This document shows, piece by piece, positions 44,730 to 53,212 of a stretch of DNA of 64,000 nucleotides. A program made the position numbers and the translations under genes. The stretch is taken from NCBI RefSeq assembly GCF_001570405.1, contig NZ_BBYM01000006.1, positions 195,566 through 259,565 of the forward strand, read 5' to 3'. The notes beneath the pieces are model-generated. The model was not told the DNA's origin and ran no database searches. It was given only the letters and a program-made list of their open reading frames with translations. Within the stretch, counting starts at the first letter, position 1, and each line of letters begins with the position of its first letter. The stretch comes from Microtetraspora niveoalba. GTDB taxonomy: Bacteria > Actinomycetota > Actinomycetes > Streptosporangiales > Streptosporangiaceae.

Positions 44730-45562
44730 TGCGGGCGATCGTGTGGCGGCACGCCGCCGCCGTCCTCGTCACGGCGTTCGCGGTGCTGCCCATCGTGTTC
44801 GTGGTGTCGGCCGCGCTCAACCCGATCGGGACGCTCAGCTCGACCGCCCTCGTCCCGCGCGGCGCCGGCCTCGGGAACCTCCTCCGGTTGTTCGAGGAGA
44901 CCCGCTTCTGGACGTGGTACCGCAACTCCGTCGTCGTCGCCGGGCTGACCGCCGCGCTGGCCGTCGCCGTCGCGGCCCTCGCCGCGTACGCGTTCAGCAG
45001 GTTCCGCTTCGCCGGGCGGCGCGTCGGCCTGGTGAGCCTGCTCGTCATCCAGGCGTTCCCGCAGTTCCTCGCGATCGTCCCGCTGTACGTGATCTTCAGC
45101 GCGATCAGCGACAACTGGCCCGTCTTCGGGCTGAACAGCGTCTGGGGCGTCGTCCTGCTCTACATCGGCGGCCAGGTCGGGGTGAACACCTGGCTGATCA
45201 AGGGCTTCTTCGACTCGATCCCGAAGGAGCTCGACGACGCGATGATGATCGACGGCTGCACCCACACGCAGGCGTTCCTCCGGGTCGTCCTGCCGCTCGC
45301 CGCGCCGGTGCTGGCGATCAGCGGCCTGCTCGTGTTCATCGCCACGATCAACGAGTTCCTCATCGCGAGCGTCTTCCTCACCGGCGACGACGCCCGCACG
45401 CTCGCGGTCGGGCTGTTCGGCCTCCTCGCCGACCAGCGCAACGCCAACTTCGGCATGTTCGCCGTCGGCACGCTGCTCACCGCGATACCGACGGTCCTCG
45501 TGTTCCAGTTCCTGCAGAGATACATCGTCCACGGGCTCACCGCGGGCGCAGTGAAGGGATGA
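44729..45562 (+). CDS. MalG-type permease
   Basis: A 277-residue permease with six hydrophobic helices and an EAA-like loop (ELDDAMMIDGCTHTQAFLRVVLP). Its ATG shares one base with the MalF stop (TGATG) and its own stop overlaps the GH13 start (ATGA). No ATPase follows, so a shared MsiK-type ATPase is expected to power it. Confidence 0.93.
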   Translation: MRAIVWRHAAAVLVTAFAVLPIVFVVSAALNPIGTLSSTALVPRGAGLGNLLRLFEETRFWTWYRNSVVVAGLTAALAVAVAALAAYAFSRFRFAGRRVGLVSLLVIQAFPQFLAIVPLYVIFSAISDNWPVFGLNSVWGVVLLYIGGQVGVNTWLIKGFFDSIPKELDDAMMIDGCTHTQAFLRVVLPLAAPVLAISGLLVFIATINEFLIASVFLTGDDARTLAVGLFGLLADQRNANFGMFAVGTLLTAIPTVLVFQFLQRYIVHGLTAGAVKG

Positions 45563-47373
45563 AGATGCTCGATCGGGGATTCCACCACGACGGCTCGGCC
45601 GACCACGTCAGCACGCTCGCGCCTGAGCCGGGTGAGACGGTCGCCGTGTTCGTCCGTACGCCGAGGGAGCACAGGAGCGGCGTGTACGTCCGCTCGACGC
45701 CCGACGGCGAGCCGCACTTCGCCGAAGCGGTCATCGACAGGGAGACCGAGCACGAGATCTGGTGGCGGGCCGACGTGGTCGCGCGCAACCCGGTCACGCG
45801 CTACCGCTTCCTGCTCGCCGGATCGCCCGGCTCGCCGGGCTACCGCTGGCTGAACGGCGCCGGGCTGCACGGCAACGACGTGCCGGACGCGGGCGACTTC
45901 CGGCTGCTCACCCACGCCGCGCCGCCGGAGTGGGCCCGCGACGCCGTGGTCTACGAGATCTTCCCCGACCGGTTCGCCCGCTCCTCCTCCGCGCCGCGCG
46001 CGCTCCCCGCCTGGGCGGAGGAGCGCGGCTGGGACGACCCGGTCGCGGGGAGCGGCCCCTCCACGTCCGTCCAGATCTTCGGCGGCGACCTGGACGGCGT
46101 GCGGGAGCGGCTCGGGCACGTCGCCGCGCTCGGCGCGAACACGCTCTACCTGACCCCGGTCTTCCCCGCCCCGTCCAACCACCGGTACAACGCCTCGTCG
46201 TTCGCCGAGGTCGACCCCCTGCTCGGCGGCGACGCCGCGTACCGCAGGCTCGTGGACGAGGCGCACGCGTACGGCATGCGGATCATCGGCGACGTCACCA
46301 CGAACCACTGCGGCCACACGCACCCCTGGTTCCGGGCCGCGCTGGCGGACAAGGAGGCGCCGGAGCGGGAGATGTTCGTCTTCGGCGACGAGGGACTCGG
46401 CTACGAGGCGTGGATGGGCGTCGCGTCGCTGCCGAAGCTCGACTGGACGAGCGCCATGGTCGCCCGGGCCATGGTCGAGGCGGACGACTCGGTCGTCCGC
46501 CGCTGGCTCCGCTTCGGCCTGGACGGCTGGCGCGTCGACGTCGCCAACATGACCGCCCGGCTGCGCGAGACCGACCTCACCCGCGAGGTGGCCGCGCGTT
46601 TCCGGCGGGCGGTGGCGGAGGAGAACCCCGAGGCGCTGGTGGTCGCCGAGCACGCCCACGACGCCTCCGGCGACCTCGACGCCGACGGCTGGCACGGGAC
46701 GATGAACTACGCGGGGTTCACCCGTCCCGTGTGGAGCTGGCTGCGCGGGCCCGGCGTCCGGCTGCCCTTCCTCGGCGTGCCCGCGCCCGTCCCGCGCCTC
46801 GGCGGCGACCGGCTCGTCGCCACGATGCGCTCCTTCGCCGCGCAGTCGTCCTGGCGGTCCCTCACGCACTCGTGGTCGCTCCTCGGCTCCCACGACACGG
46901 CCAGGATCCGTACGGTCTGCGGCGGCGACCGCGCTCTCGTGGAGGTCGCGGCGGGCCTGATGTTCACCCTCCCGGGCACCCCGATGGTCTTCGCCGGCGA
47001 CGAGATCGGCCTCGAGGGCGCCTGGGGCGAGGACGGCCGCCGCACGATGCCCTGGGACCGGCAGGACACCTGGGACACCCGCACGCTCGCCGCGTACCGC
47101 GACCTGGCGGCGCTGCGCCGCCGGGAGGACGCCCTGCGGCACGGCGGCCTGCGCTGGCTGCACGCCTCGGAGGACGCGCTGGTCTTCCTCAGGGAACGCG
47201 CGGGGGAGCGGCTGCTCGTGCTCGCCGCGCGCGCCCCGCACGACCCCGTACGGCTGCCGCTCGGCTCCGGGGGCGTGCCGGTGTACGGCTCGGCGGAACT
47301 CGTCGCCGGCGAGGACGGCGCGCACGTCCTGCCCTCGGACGGCCCGGCCTTCCACGTCTGGCGGCTTCACTGA
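45559..47373 (+). CDS. GH13 neopullulanase/cyclomaltodextrinase-like enzyme
   Basis: A 604-residue cytosolic glycoside hydrolase. An N-terminal beta domain (about 1-110, CBM34-like) precedes the catalytic barrel (YEIFPDRFA, DVTTNH). The catalytic residues sit in DGWRVDVAN (nucleophile Asp), VVAEHAHD (acid/base Glu) and LGSHDTAR (transition-state Asp). There is no signal peptide, so it would degrade imported maltodextrins. It ends the operon. ATG 45565 is an alternative start two codons later. Confidence 0.9.
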   Translation: MKMLDRGFHHDGSADHVSTLAPEPGETVAVFVRTPREHRSGVYVRSTPDGEPHFAEAVIDRETEHEIWWRADVVARNPVTRYRFLLAGSPGSPGYRWLNGAGLHGNDVPDAGDFRLLTHAAPPEWARDAVVYEIFPDRFARSSSAPRALPAWAEERGWDDPVAGSGPSTSVQIFGGDLDGVRERLGHVAALGANTLYLTPVFPAPSNHRYNASSFAEVDPLLGGDAAYRRLVDEAHAYGMRIIGDVTTNHCGHTHPWFRAALADKEAPEREMFVFGDEGLGYEAWMGVASLPKLDWTSAMVARAMVEADDSVVRRWLRFGLDGWRVDVANMTARLRETDLTREVAARFRRAVAEENPEALVVAEHAHDASGDLDADGWHGTMNYAGFTRPVWSWLRGPGVRLPFLGVPAPVPRLGGDRLVATMRSFAAQSSWRSLTHSWSLLGSHDTARIRTVCGGDRALVEVAAGLMFTLPGTPMVFAGDEIGLEGAWGEDGRRTMPWDRQDTWDTRTLAAYRDLAALRRREDALRHGGLRWLHASEDALVFLRERAGERLLVLAARAPHDPVRLPLGSGGVPVYGSAELVAGEDGAHVLPSDGPAFHVWRLH

Positions 47374-47409
47374 GCCCGTCTCCGCGCCCGTCTCCGCGCC
47401 CGTCCCGCC
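47374..47409 (+). repeat. 12-bp tandem repeat after the GH13 gene
   Basis: Two identical gcccgtctccgc units and one variant directly follow the stop codon. They are non-coding and of the same 12-base period as repeats elsewhere in the window. Confidence 0.85.
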
Positions 47410-47464
47410 TTCCGCGCGGATGCCGGGGGTTGACCGGACGGGCGTGATGTGACAGGAGTGCTTC

Positions 47465-48454
47465 GTGAAGCGGACACTCACGAGGCTCCCGCGCATGGCG
47501 GCGGCGCTGGTTCTCACCGCCGCCCTGTCCGGTTGCGGGGCCACGCCCGCCGTCCCCGCGGGCGCCGGCACGACCCCGCCCGCCGCACCGTCACACGCGG
47601 CGGCGGACGGCGGCGGGGCCGCCGTGACCGCGCGCGAGCGGGAGGGCGGCCGGGCGGAACGGCTGACCATCCGGTCGGCCGCGCTGGGACGTCCCGCGAA
47701 CGTCTGGGTGCTGAAGCCGAAGGGTTGGACGGAGGGCTCCACCGGCTGGCCTGCGCTCTATCTGCTGCACGGCTGCTGCGGCTCCGGAAGGGACGAATGG
47801 CTCTCCCGCGGCGACGCCGACCGGGTGACCGCCGGCCTCCCCGCCGTCGTCGTCATCCCCGAAGGCGGCCCGATGGGCTGGTACGCCGACTGGCGCAGCG
47901 GCCCCGCCTGGGAGACGTTCCACATGGAGGAGGTCCGCCGCCTGGTCGAGCCGATGTACGGCGTCGGCGGCCGGCGGGCGATCGCGGGCCTGTCCATGGG
48001 AGGCCACGGCGCGATGGGCTACGCCGCGCGGCATCCCGGGGTCTTCGAGGCCGCCGCGTCGTTCTCCGGCGTGCTGGACATCCGGGCCGATCCGGCCGGG
48101 TTCGGGACGTACCTGCGGGAGAGGGGGGCCGACCCCCGCGACATCTGGGGCGAGCCGGGGCCGGACGGCGCGGGCTGGCGCGCGCACAACCCCGCCGACC
48201 TGGTCGCGGCGCTCAAGGGGACGCGGCTGTACGTGTCCTGCGGGGACGGCGGGGCGGGCCCCCTTGACGCGCCCGGCGCGACGACCGACGCGGGCGAGGC
48301 CGCGATCCTGCGGCAGAACCGCCGCTTCGCGGCCGCGGCGGCCCGGGCGGGCGTCGACGTCCGCACCGACTTCTACGGGCCCGGCACCCACCGCTGGCCG
48401 TACTGGACCCGCGCCCTCGAACGCGCGCTGCCCCTGCTGCTGCCTCCCGCATGA
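47465..48454 (+). CDS. Lipoprotein esterase (antigen 85/esterase D-like fold)
   Basis: A 329-residue alpha/beta hydrolase. It has a lipoprotein signal (hydrophobic stretch then LSGC, Cys about residue 24), a Pro/Ala/Gly linker, LYLLHGCCGSGRDEW, the nucleophile motif AGLSMGGHGAMG and a C-terminal GTHRWPYW His. Family members are carboxylesterases, feruloyl esterases or mycolyltransferases. Here it is probably an extracellular, membrane-tethered esterase of unknown substrate. Start GTG with AGGAG six bases upstream. Confidence 0.88.
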   Translation: MKRTLTRLPRMAAALVLTAALSGCGATPAVPAGAGTTPPAAPSHAAADGGGAAVTAREREGGRAERLTIRSAALGRPANVWVLKPKGWTEGSTGWPALYLLHGCCGSGRDEWLSRGDADRVTAGLPAVVVIPEGGPMGWYADWRSGPAWETFHMEEVRRLVEPMYGVGGRRAIAGLSMGGHGAMGYAARHPGVFEAAASFSGVLDIRADPAGFGTYLRERGADPRDIWGEPGPDGAGWRAHNPADLVAALKGTRLYVSCGDGGAGPLDAPGATTDAGEAAILRQNRRFAAAAARAGVDVRTDFYGPGTHRWPYWTRALERALPLLLPPA

Positions 48455-48535
48455 ACGAGTGCCGACGAACGAGTGCCGATGAACGCGCGCCGACGATCGT
48501 GCCCGGACGCGGCGCGATGAGACGCGGCGCGATGA
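48453..48535 (+). repeat. 14-bp and 15-bp tandem repeats after the esterase gene
   Basis: Three 14-base units (gaacgagtgccgac type, 48453-48494) are followed by two identical 15-base units gacgcggcgcgatga (48506-48535). They are non-coding. An A/T-rich stretch near 48580-48606 may be the promoter of the next gene. Confidence 0.85.
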
Positions 48536-48652
48536 ACAGTCTCGCCTTCCGCATCGCCGTACCCGTGCCGTCATTTCACGAAAAAACGACTTTAGGCGGA
48601 TAAAATGGACGCACCTGAGCGCGCGAACTCGGCTTGCCAGGGGGACGCCACC

Positions 48653-49066
48653 ATGACGAACCACCGAACCGGGCACCACGCACCGCACGCCGCGCGGAGG
48701 AGCGCACGACCGGCCGTCGCCTGCCGGAGGATCTACGAGGACGCCTCGCCCTCGGACGGCGTACGTGTCCTGGTCGACCGGGTGTGGCCACGCGGCATGC
48801 GCAAGGAGGAGGCGCACGTCGACGAGTGGTTGAAGGACGTCGCGCCGTCCACCGAACTGCGCCGGTGGTACGGCCACGAGCCGAGCCGCTTCCCGGAGTT
48901 CCGCCGGCGCTACCTGGCCGAGCTGGGCGAGCCCGACCGCAGGCGGGCGGCGGAGCATCTGCGGGATCTCGCCGGCCACGGAGAGCTGACCCTGCTCACC
49001 GCGACGCGCGACCTCGGGCACAGCCAGGCGGCCGTCCTCGCGGAGTGGCTGAAGGAGAACCCCTGA
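48653..49066 (+). CDS. DUF488-family protein
   Basis: A 137-residue protein with the family core: RRIYEDASPSDGVRVLVDRVWPRGMRKEEAHVDEWLKDVAPSTELRRWYGHEP in substance, then LTLLTATRD and QAAVLAEWL. The family is widespread, cytosolic and of unknown function. ATG 48653 is preferred to 48605 because a GGGGG lies about eight bases upstream and the family begins later. Confidence 0.85.
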   Translation: MTNHRTGHHAPHAARRSARPAVACRRIYEDASPSDGVRVLVDRVWPRGMRKEEAHVDEWLKDVAPSTELRRWYGHEPSRFPEFRRRYLAELGEPDRRRAAEHLRDLAGHGELTLLTATRDLGHSQAAVLAEWLKENP

Positions 49067-49373
49067 CCCCGCCCCGCGACCCGGCGGGCGCCCGGCCGAC
49101 CTGACCGACGCCCCTGGCCGAGACCCTGACACGAGATCCCGAAGGAGATCCCGAACGGGAGCCTGAACGAGGAGCCGGCCTCGGAGGCGGACCGGGACGC
49201 GGTCCGCGCGCCGGACCGTGCCGCACCGTGCCGCCTCGCGCGCCGGTGCCGGCAGCACGCCCGACATCTGCCGGGAACATGCCCGAAACCTCTTTCCGGC
49301 ACAGTTGGGAGCGGTTCCGGGCAGTTCGGGGACAGTTCGGGAAACGTGTGGGCCGGAAGAGAGGGGGACGCCG
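49067..49373. other. Intergenic region before the ACT-like gene
   Basis: 307 bases. It has a short direct repeat gagatcccgaa (near 49133 and 49146). Three CAGTT(C)GGG elements start at 49302, 49322 and 49333, the last two 11 bases apart (one helical turn), in front of the ATG at 49374. It may be an activator site, but no promoter is clear. Confidence 0.45.
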
Positions 49374-50033
49374 ATGCTGCTGCGGCTGCGCGTTTCGCTG
49401 CCGGACCGGCCCGGGGTGCTCGGCCAGGTGGCCCGGGCCTTCGGGGTCATGGGAGCGGACATTCTGCAGGTCACGGTGCTCGAACGGGACGCGGGACGGG
49501 CGATCGACGACTTCACCGTGTCCTGGAGCGGGGTGCTCAGCGCGGAGGAGTTGCGCGAGCGGGTGAGCGTCGTGCCCGGCACCCGGGTCGAGGCCGCCTG
49601 GCGCACCCGGGAGGCGCCCGGGGCCACCCCGGACTACGACCTCCTCGGCCATGTCGCCGCCGACCCGGGCCGGGCGCTGCCGACGCTCGTGGACGCCGTG
49701 CCCGACCTGGTGAGCGCCGACTGGGCGGTGGCGGTGAACGCCGTCGACGGAGGCCTCGTCCACGGGAGCTGGCAGGCGCCGGGGACGGTGACATGGCCGG
49801 AGACCTGGGCGGGCCGGCGCGCGGAGCTGACCCCGATCCGCCCGTCGTCGCTCACCCTGGACGGCCCGCTGCACCTGATCAGCGTGCCGCTGCCGTCCCT
49901 GATGGGCGAGGACGGCCTGCACCTCGTGGTGGCCAGGAGCCAGGGCCCCGCCTTCCACCGGGTCGAGCTGGACCGGATGACCCGCCTGATGAACCTCGTC
50001 GAGGTCCTGGTCCGGCCCGGGGTCAGGGCCTAG
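49374..50033 (+). CDS. ACT-domain-like protein
   Basis: A 219-residue protein starting LLRLRVSLPDRPGVLGQVARAFGVMGADILQVTVLERD, a clear ACT-type small-molecule-binding start (about 1-75). The remainder (DLVSADWAVAVNAV, HRVELDRMTRLMNLVEVL) is not assigned; it has a weak GAF-like look. There is no enzyme domain. It could be an amino-acid-sensing regulator. ATG 49374 has AGGGGG six bases upstream; the frame is open to 49218. Confidence 0.7.
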   Translation: MLLRLRVSLPDRPGVLGQVARAFGVMGADILQVTVLERDAGRAIDDFTVSWSGVLSAEELRERVSVVPGTRVEAAWRTREAPGATPDYDLLGHVAADPGRALPTLVDAVPDLVSADWAVAVNAVDGGLVHGSWQAPGTVTWPETWAGRRAELTPIRPSSLTLDGPLHLISVPLPSLMGEDGLHLVVARSQGPAFHRVELDRMTRLMNLVEVLVRPGVRA

Positions 50034-50056
50034 CCGCACCCGGCCGCCGGGAGCCC

Positions 50057-51331
50057 TCAGCGCCGGGGCGGGTCGATCCGGTTGCCCGTCTGGGTGAACA
50101 ACATGAGCCGGGACACGTCCACCGCCACCCGGCCGTGCTCGCCCGCCCGCCAGACGGGCCGCCCGCCGAGCCGTACCACCAGGTCCGCCCTGCGGTGGGT
50201 GCCGCCGATCGGCGGCGCGGGCGCGCGGTCGGCCGCGCCGTCCCCCGCGCCCCACAGGCGGCGCATCATGGACCGGGCCCGGCTCCCGCCCGCGCCGCCC
50301 GCGTACGCGTTGTGCCGGGGGTCGGGCGGCTCGGGGACGGTCACGGCGGGGATCCCGGCCTCCAGGTACGCGAGCCACTCGTGGCCGTGGTACTCCAGCG
50401 TCCGGACCCGCCCGAAGAAGCTGGGCCCCTCGGTCTGCTCCGGGACCGGGGTCAGGGCGTCCGGGCGGATGCCGACGATGATCTGCGACCCGGTGTGCTG
50501 CGACACGGCGTACGCGCGTGGATCGCTCCACGGCATCGTGATCTGGTGCGGGCCGAAGTCGAGCAGGATGTACTGGTTCTGCGGGGTGCGCACGGTCGCG
50601 GCGAGCAGGTTGAGCTGCTGCGAGCTCAGGAACGCGGCGGTGAACGCGGTGGCCGGGTCGTTGTACACCTGCGCCGGCGTGCCGATGTCCTGCAGGACGC
50701 CCCGGTTCATGATCGCGATCCGGTCGGCCAGGGTCAGCGCCTCGACCTGGTCGTGCGTGACGTACACGGTGGTGACGCCGAGCGCGCGCACCAGCGACGA
50801 GATCTCCATGCGCAGCTCGGTGCGCATGCCCGCGTCCAGGTTGGACAGCGGCTCGTCCATCAGGAAGAGGGACGGCTGGCGGACGATCGCGCGCCCCATG
50901 GCGACGCGCTGGCGCTGACCGCCGGAGAGCGTGCCCGGCCGGCGGTCGAGCGTCTCGTCGATGTGGAGGGCGCGGGAGAGCTCGACCACCCGCTCCCGCG
51001 TCATGTCCGGATCGGCCTTGGCGATCTCCAGCGGGAAGGAGAGGTTGCCGCGGACGGTGCGGTGGGGATAGAGGGCGCCGTTCTGGAAGACCATGGCGAC
51101 GTCGCGGTCACGGGGCGCGAGGTGGTTGGCGAACTTCCCGCCCAGCCACAGGTCGCCGGACGTGATCTCCTCGAGGCCGGCGATCATCCGCAGCAGCGTG
51201 GACTTGCCGCATCCCGAGGGGCCGAGGAGAACGAGCAACTCGCCTTCCTCCGCCCGCAGGTTCATGCGGTCGACGGCGAGGAATCCGCCCGGGTAAACCT
51301 TGGTCACATTGTCGAGGACCACCGCACTCAT
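50057..51331 (-). CDS. msiK: Sugar ABC importer ATPase, MsiK-like
   Basis: A 424-residue ATPase: Walker A GPSGCGKST, Q-loop VFQNGALYPH, signature LSGGQRQRVAMGRA, Walker B LFLMDEP and the switch VTHDQ, followed by a TOBE-type regulatory domain. A Gly/Pro/Arg-rich insert of about 55 residues interrupts the C-terminal domain, making it longer than typical MsiK (about 380). It is the only ATPase gene visible for the three carbohydrate importers, which suits a multi-sugar ATPase. ATG 51331 matches the family start. It is divergent from the second mal-type cluster. Confidence 0.88.
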   Translation of the reverse strand: MSAVVLDNVTKVYPGGFLAVDRMNLRAEEGELLVLLGPSGCGKSTLLRMIAGLEEITSGDLWLGGKFANHLAPRDRDVAMVFQNGALYPHRTVRGNLSFPLEIAKADPDMTRERVVELSRALHIDETLDRRPGTLSGGQRQRVAMGRAIVRQPSLFLMDEPLSNLDAGMRTELRMEISSLVRALGVTTVYVTHDQVEALTLADRIAIMNRGVLQDIGTPAQVYNDPATAFTAAFLSSQQLNLLAATVRTPQNQYILLDFGPHQITMPWSDPRAYAVSQHTGSQIIVGIRPDALTPVPEQTEGPSFFGRVRTLEYHGHEWLAYLEAGIPAVTVPEPPDPRHNAYAGGAGGSRARSMMRRLWGAGDGAADRAPAPPIGGTHRRADLVVRLGGRPVWRAGEHGRVAVDVSRLMLFTQTGNRIDPPRR

Positions 51332-51916
51332 GACGGCACCCCGGCTGGCCGCCCGTTCCTGTGTCCGCACGGGCCGCACCCGCCGAACCGCTCGCCGCGC
51401 TCGCTCATGTGGAGACTCGCTTCTCCTTGGGCACACGTGCCCTGACCCCGGAAATCGGTGTGATTGATGAGGTAGTACATCGCGTCTGGCCACGCGTGTC
51501 CATACATGTCAGTGAGAAACCCGGCATCTCCTAGTTACCAGCGAGTATCCGTTTGTTCGTGAAATAGCGGTAAATAGCAGGTATATGGCGTTAATCGACA
51601 GGCTTTGGTTACTTGCAGAAAGGCCGAACTGTCGTTTCCGGCGACCGGCGCCGCTCTCGCCGCCGCGTTCCCGGCGGGTGCCGCACTCTCCGTTCAGTGC
51701 CCCGCGCGCCGCCTCCGCCGTGCCCGCCGGGGCTCCCGCGATTGGTCGGATGATCGGCCGAGCAGCCGGTCAAGTGGCATATGTAACGAATTTGCAGAAA
51801 CTTTCTGCAAGGGGTTTCATGTCCGTTCACATCGCTGTTACGTTCCGGCGTACACGCGGCGTGCCGGCCACCCCACCGGGACGCCGTTCCCCCCTGAGCC
51901 ATGAGGAGTGCACAAC
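51332..51916. other. Divergent control region msiK / second mal-type cluster
   Basis: 585 bases. It holds the perfect palindrome at 51792-51810 and a TTGCAGAAA half site at 51613-51621. A low-GC stretch (51480-51610) may contain promoters for either direction. No gene is supported. Confidence 0.6.
51792..51810. promoter_or_regulatory. Perfect 19-bp mal-type operator
   Basis: TTGCAGAAACTTTCTGCAA has two perfect 9-bp arms around a central C. It lies 107 bases before the binding-protein start. It matches the site at 41688-41706 in 16 of 19 positions, so the two paralogous LacI proteins probably read related operators. Confidence 0.85.
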
Positions 51917-53209
51917 ATGCGGCGAGTCATCTCGGCCGCGGCGGCTGCCGCGGCCCTCGCTCTCGCGGTGTCCGCCTGCGGGAGCGGCGACTCGGGCGAC
52001 GCGGCGGCGCCCGCGAAGCCCGCCGTCGCCGACCCCGCGCAGATCAGCGGCGAGATCACCTGGTGGGACACCACCCGCCCGGACAGCGAGGGCCCGACCT
52101 TCCAGAAGCTCATCAAGGAGTTCGAGGCCGCGTACCCCAAGATCAAGGTCAAGTACGTCAACGTCCCGTCCGACCAGGCGCAGAACCAGTTCCAGACCGC
52201 GGCGCAGGCCGGGACCGGGGCGCCGGACGTGATCCGCTCGGAGGTGGCGTGGACCTCGCAGTTCGCCTCCCTCGGCTACCTGCAGCCGCTGGACGGCACC
52301 CGCGCCGTCGACAACGAGAGCGACTACCTGGCCGGGCCGCTGAGCAGCACCAAGTACGACGGCAAGACGTACGCGGTGCCGCAGGTGACCGACACCCTCG
52401 CGCTCCTCTACAACAAGAAGCTGCTCAAGGAGGCGGGCTACGAGGAGGCGCCCAAGACGGTCGAGGAGCTGAAGAAGGTCGCCCTCGACATCAAGGCGAA
52501 GACCGGGGTGAACGGTCTGGCGCTCAACGTGGACTCCTACTTCCTGCTGCCGTTCATCTACGGCGAGGGCGGCGACCTGCTCGACGTGCAGAACAAGAAG
52601 ATCGTCGTCAACTCGCCGGAGAACGCGAAGGCGATGGCGGAGGTGGCGGACCTGGTCGCCTCGGGGGCGGCGGCCAAGCCCGCGCTGCAGGACAGCTACG
52701 CCAACGCGATGACCGCGCTGAAGGACGGCAAGGCCGCGATGATCTACAACGGGCCGTGGGCGTTGTCGGAGGTCTACCAGGGCAAGGAGTTCAAGGACAA
52801 GACCAACCTCGGCATCGCGCCGGTCCCGGCCGGTTCGGTCAAGGCCGGGGCGCCGACCGGAGGCTGGAACCTCGCGATCTACGCCGGGTCCAAGAACATC
52901 GACGCGTCGTACGAGTTCCTGCGCTTCATGAGCTCGGCGGGCTCGCTCGCCACGGTCTCCGGCGACCTGGGCCTGCTGCCCACCCGGGCGTCGAGCTTCG
53001 ACGACGCCAAGGTCAAGGGCAACCCCGACGTGGCGATCTTCAAGCCGATCCTCGACACCGCGGTCGGCCGCCCGTGGATCCCTGAGGGCGGGCAGCTCTT
53101 CCAGCCGCTGCTGGAGGGCTACCAGGCGCTGCTGGCCGGCACCAAGCCCGAGGACATGCTCAAGCAGGTCGACGAGCAGTACCACGGGATCATGAAGGAC
53201 TGGAGCTGA
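51917..53209 (+). CDS. Alpha-glucoside-type binding lipoprotein
   Basis: A 430-residue solute-binding protein: RRVISAAAAAAALALAVSAC lipoprotein signal (Cys about residue 20), an Ala/Pro linker, then the MalE-like core (GEITWWDTTRPDSEGPTF, NGPWALSEVYQGKEF). ATG 51917 has TGAGGAG eight bases upstream and is preferred to GTG 51908. It is the first gene of a second MalEFG-GH13-LacI cluster; the substrate is probably maltose, isomaltose or another alpha-glucoside. Confidence 0.9.
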   Translation: MRRVISAAAAAAALALAVSACGSGDSGDAAAPAKPAVADPAQISGEITWWDTTRPDSEGPTFQKLIKEFEAAYPKIKVKYVNVPSDQAQNQFQTAAQAGTGAPDVIRSEVAWTSQFASLGYLQPLDGTRAVDNESDYLAGPLSSTKYDGKTYAVPQVTDTLALLYNKKLLKEAGYEEAPKTVEELKKVALDIKAKTGVNGLALNVDSYFLLPFIYGEGGDLLDVQNKKIVVNSPENAKAMAEVADLVASGAAAKPALQDSYANAMTALKDGKAAMIYNGPWALSEVYQGKEFKDKTNLGIAPVPAGSVKAGAPTGGWNLAIYAGSKNIDASYEFLRFMSSAGSLATVSGDLGLLPTRASSFDDAKVKGNPDVAIFKPILDTAVGRPWIPEGGQLFQPLLEGYQALLAGTKPEDMLKQVDEQYHGIMKDWS

Positions 53210-53212
53210 CCG

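Noticed and set aside
48605..48652. Upstream ATG for the DUF488 protein
   Set aside because: The extra 16 residues are not family-like, and ATG 48653 has a better ribosome-binding site.
49306..49319. CebR-like box TGGGAGCGGTTCCG
   Set aside because: Only 11 of 14 bases match, symmetry is broken, and it precedes an ACT-like gene with no link to cellobiose use.
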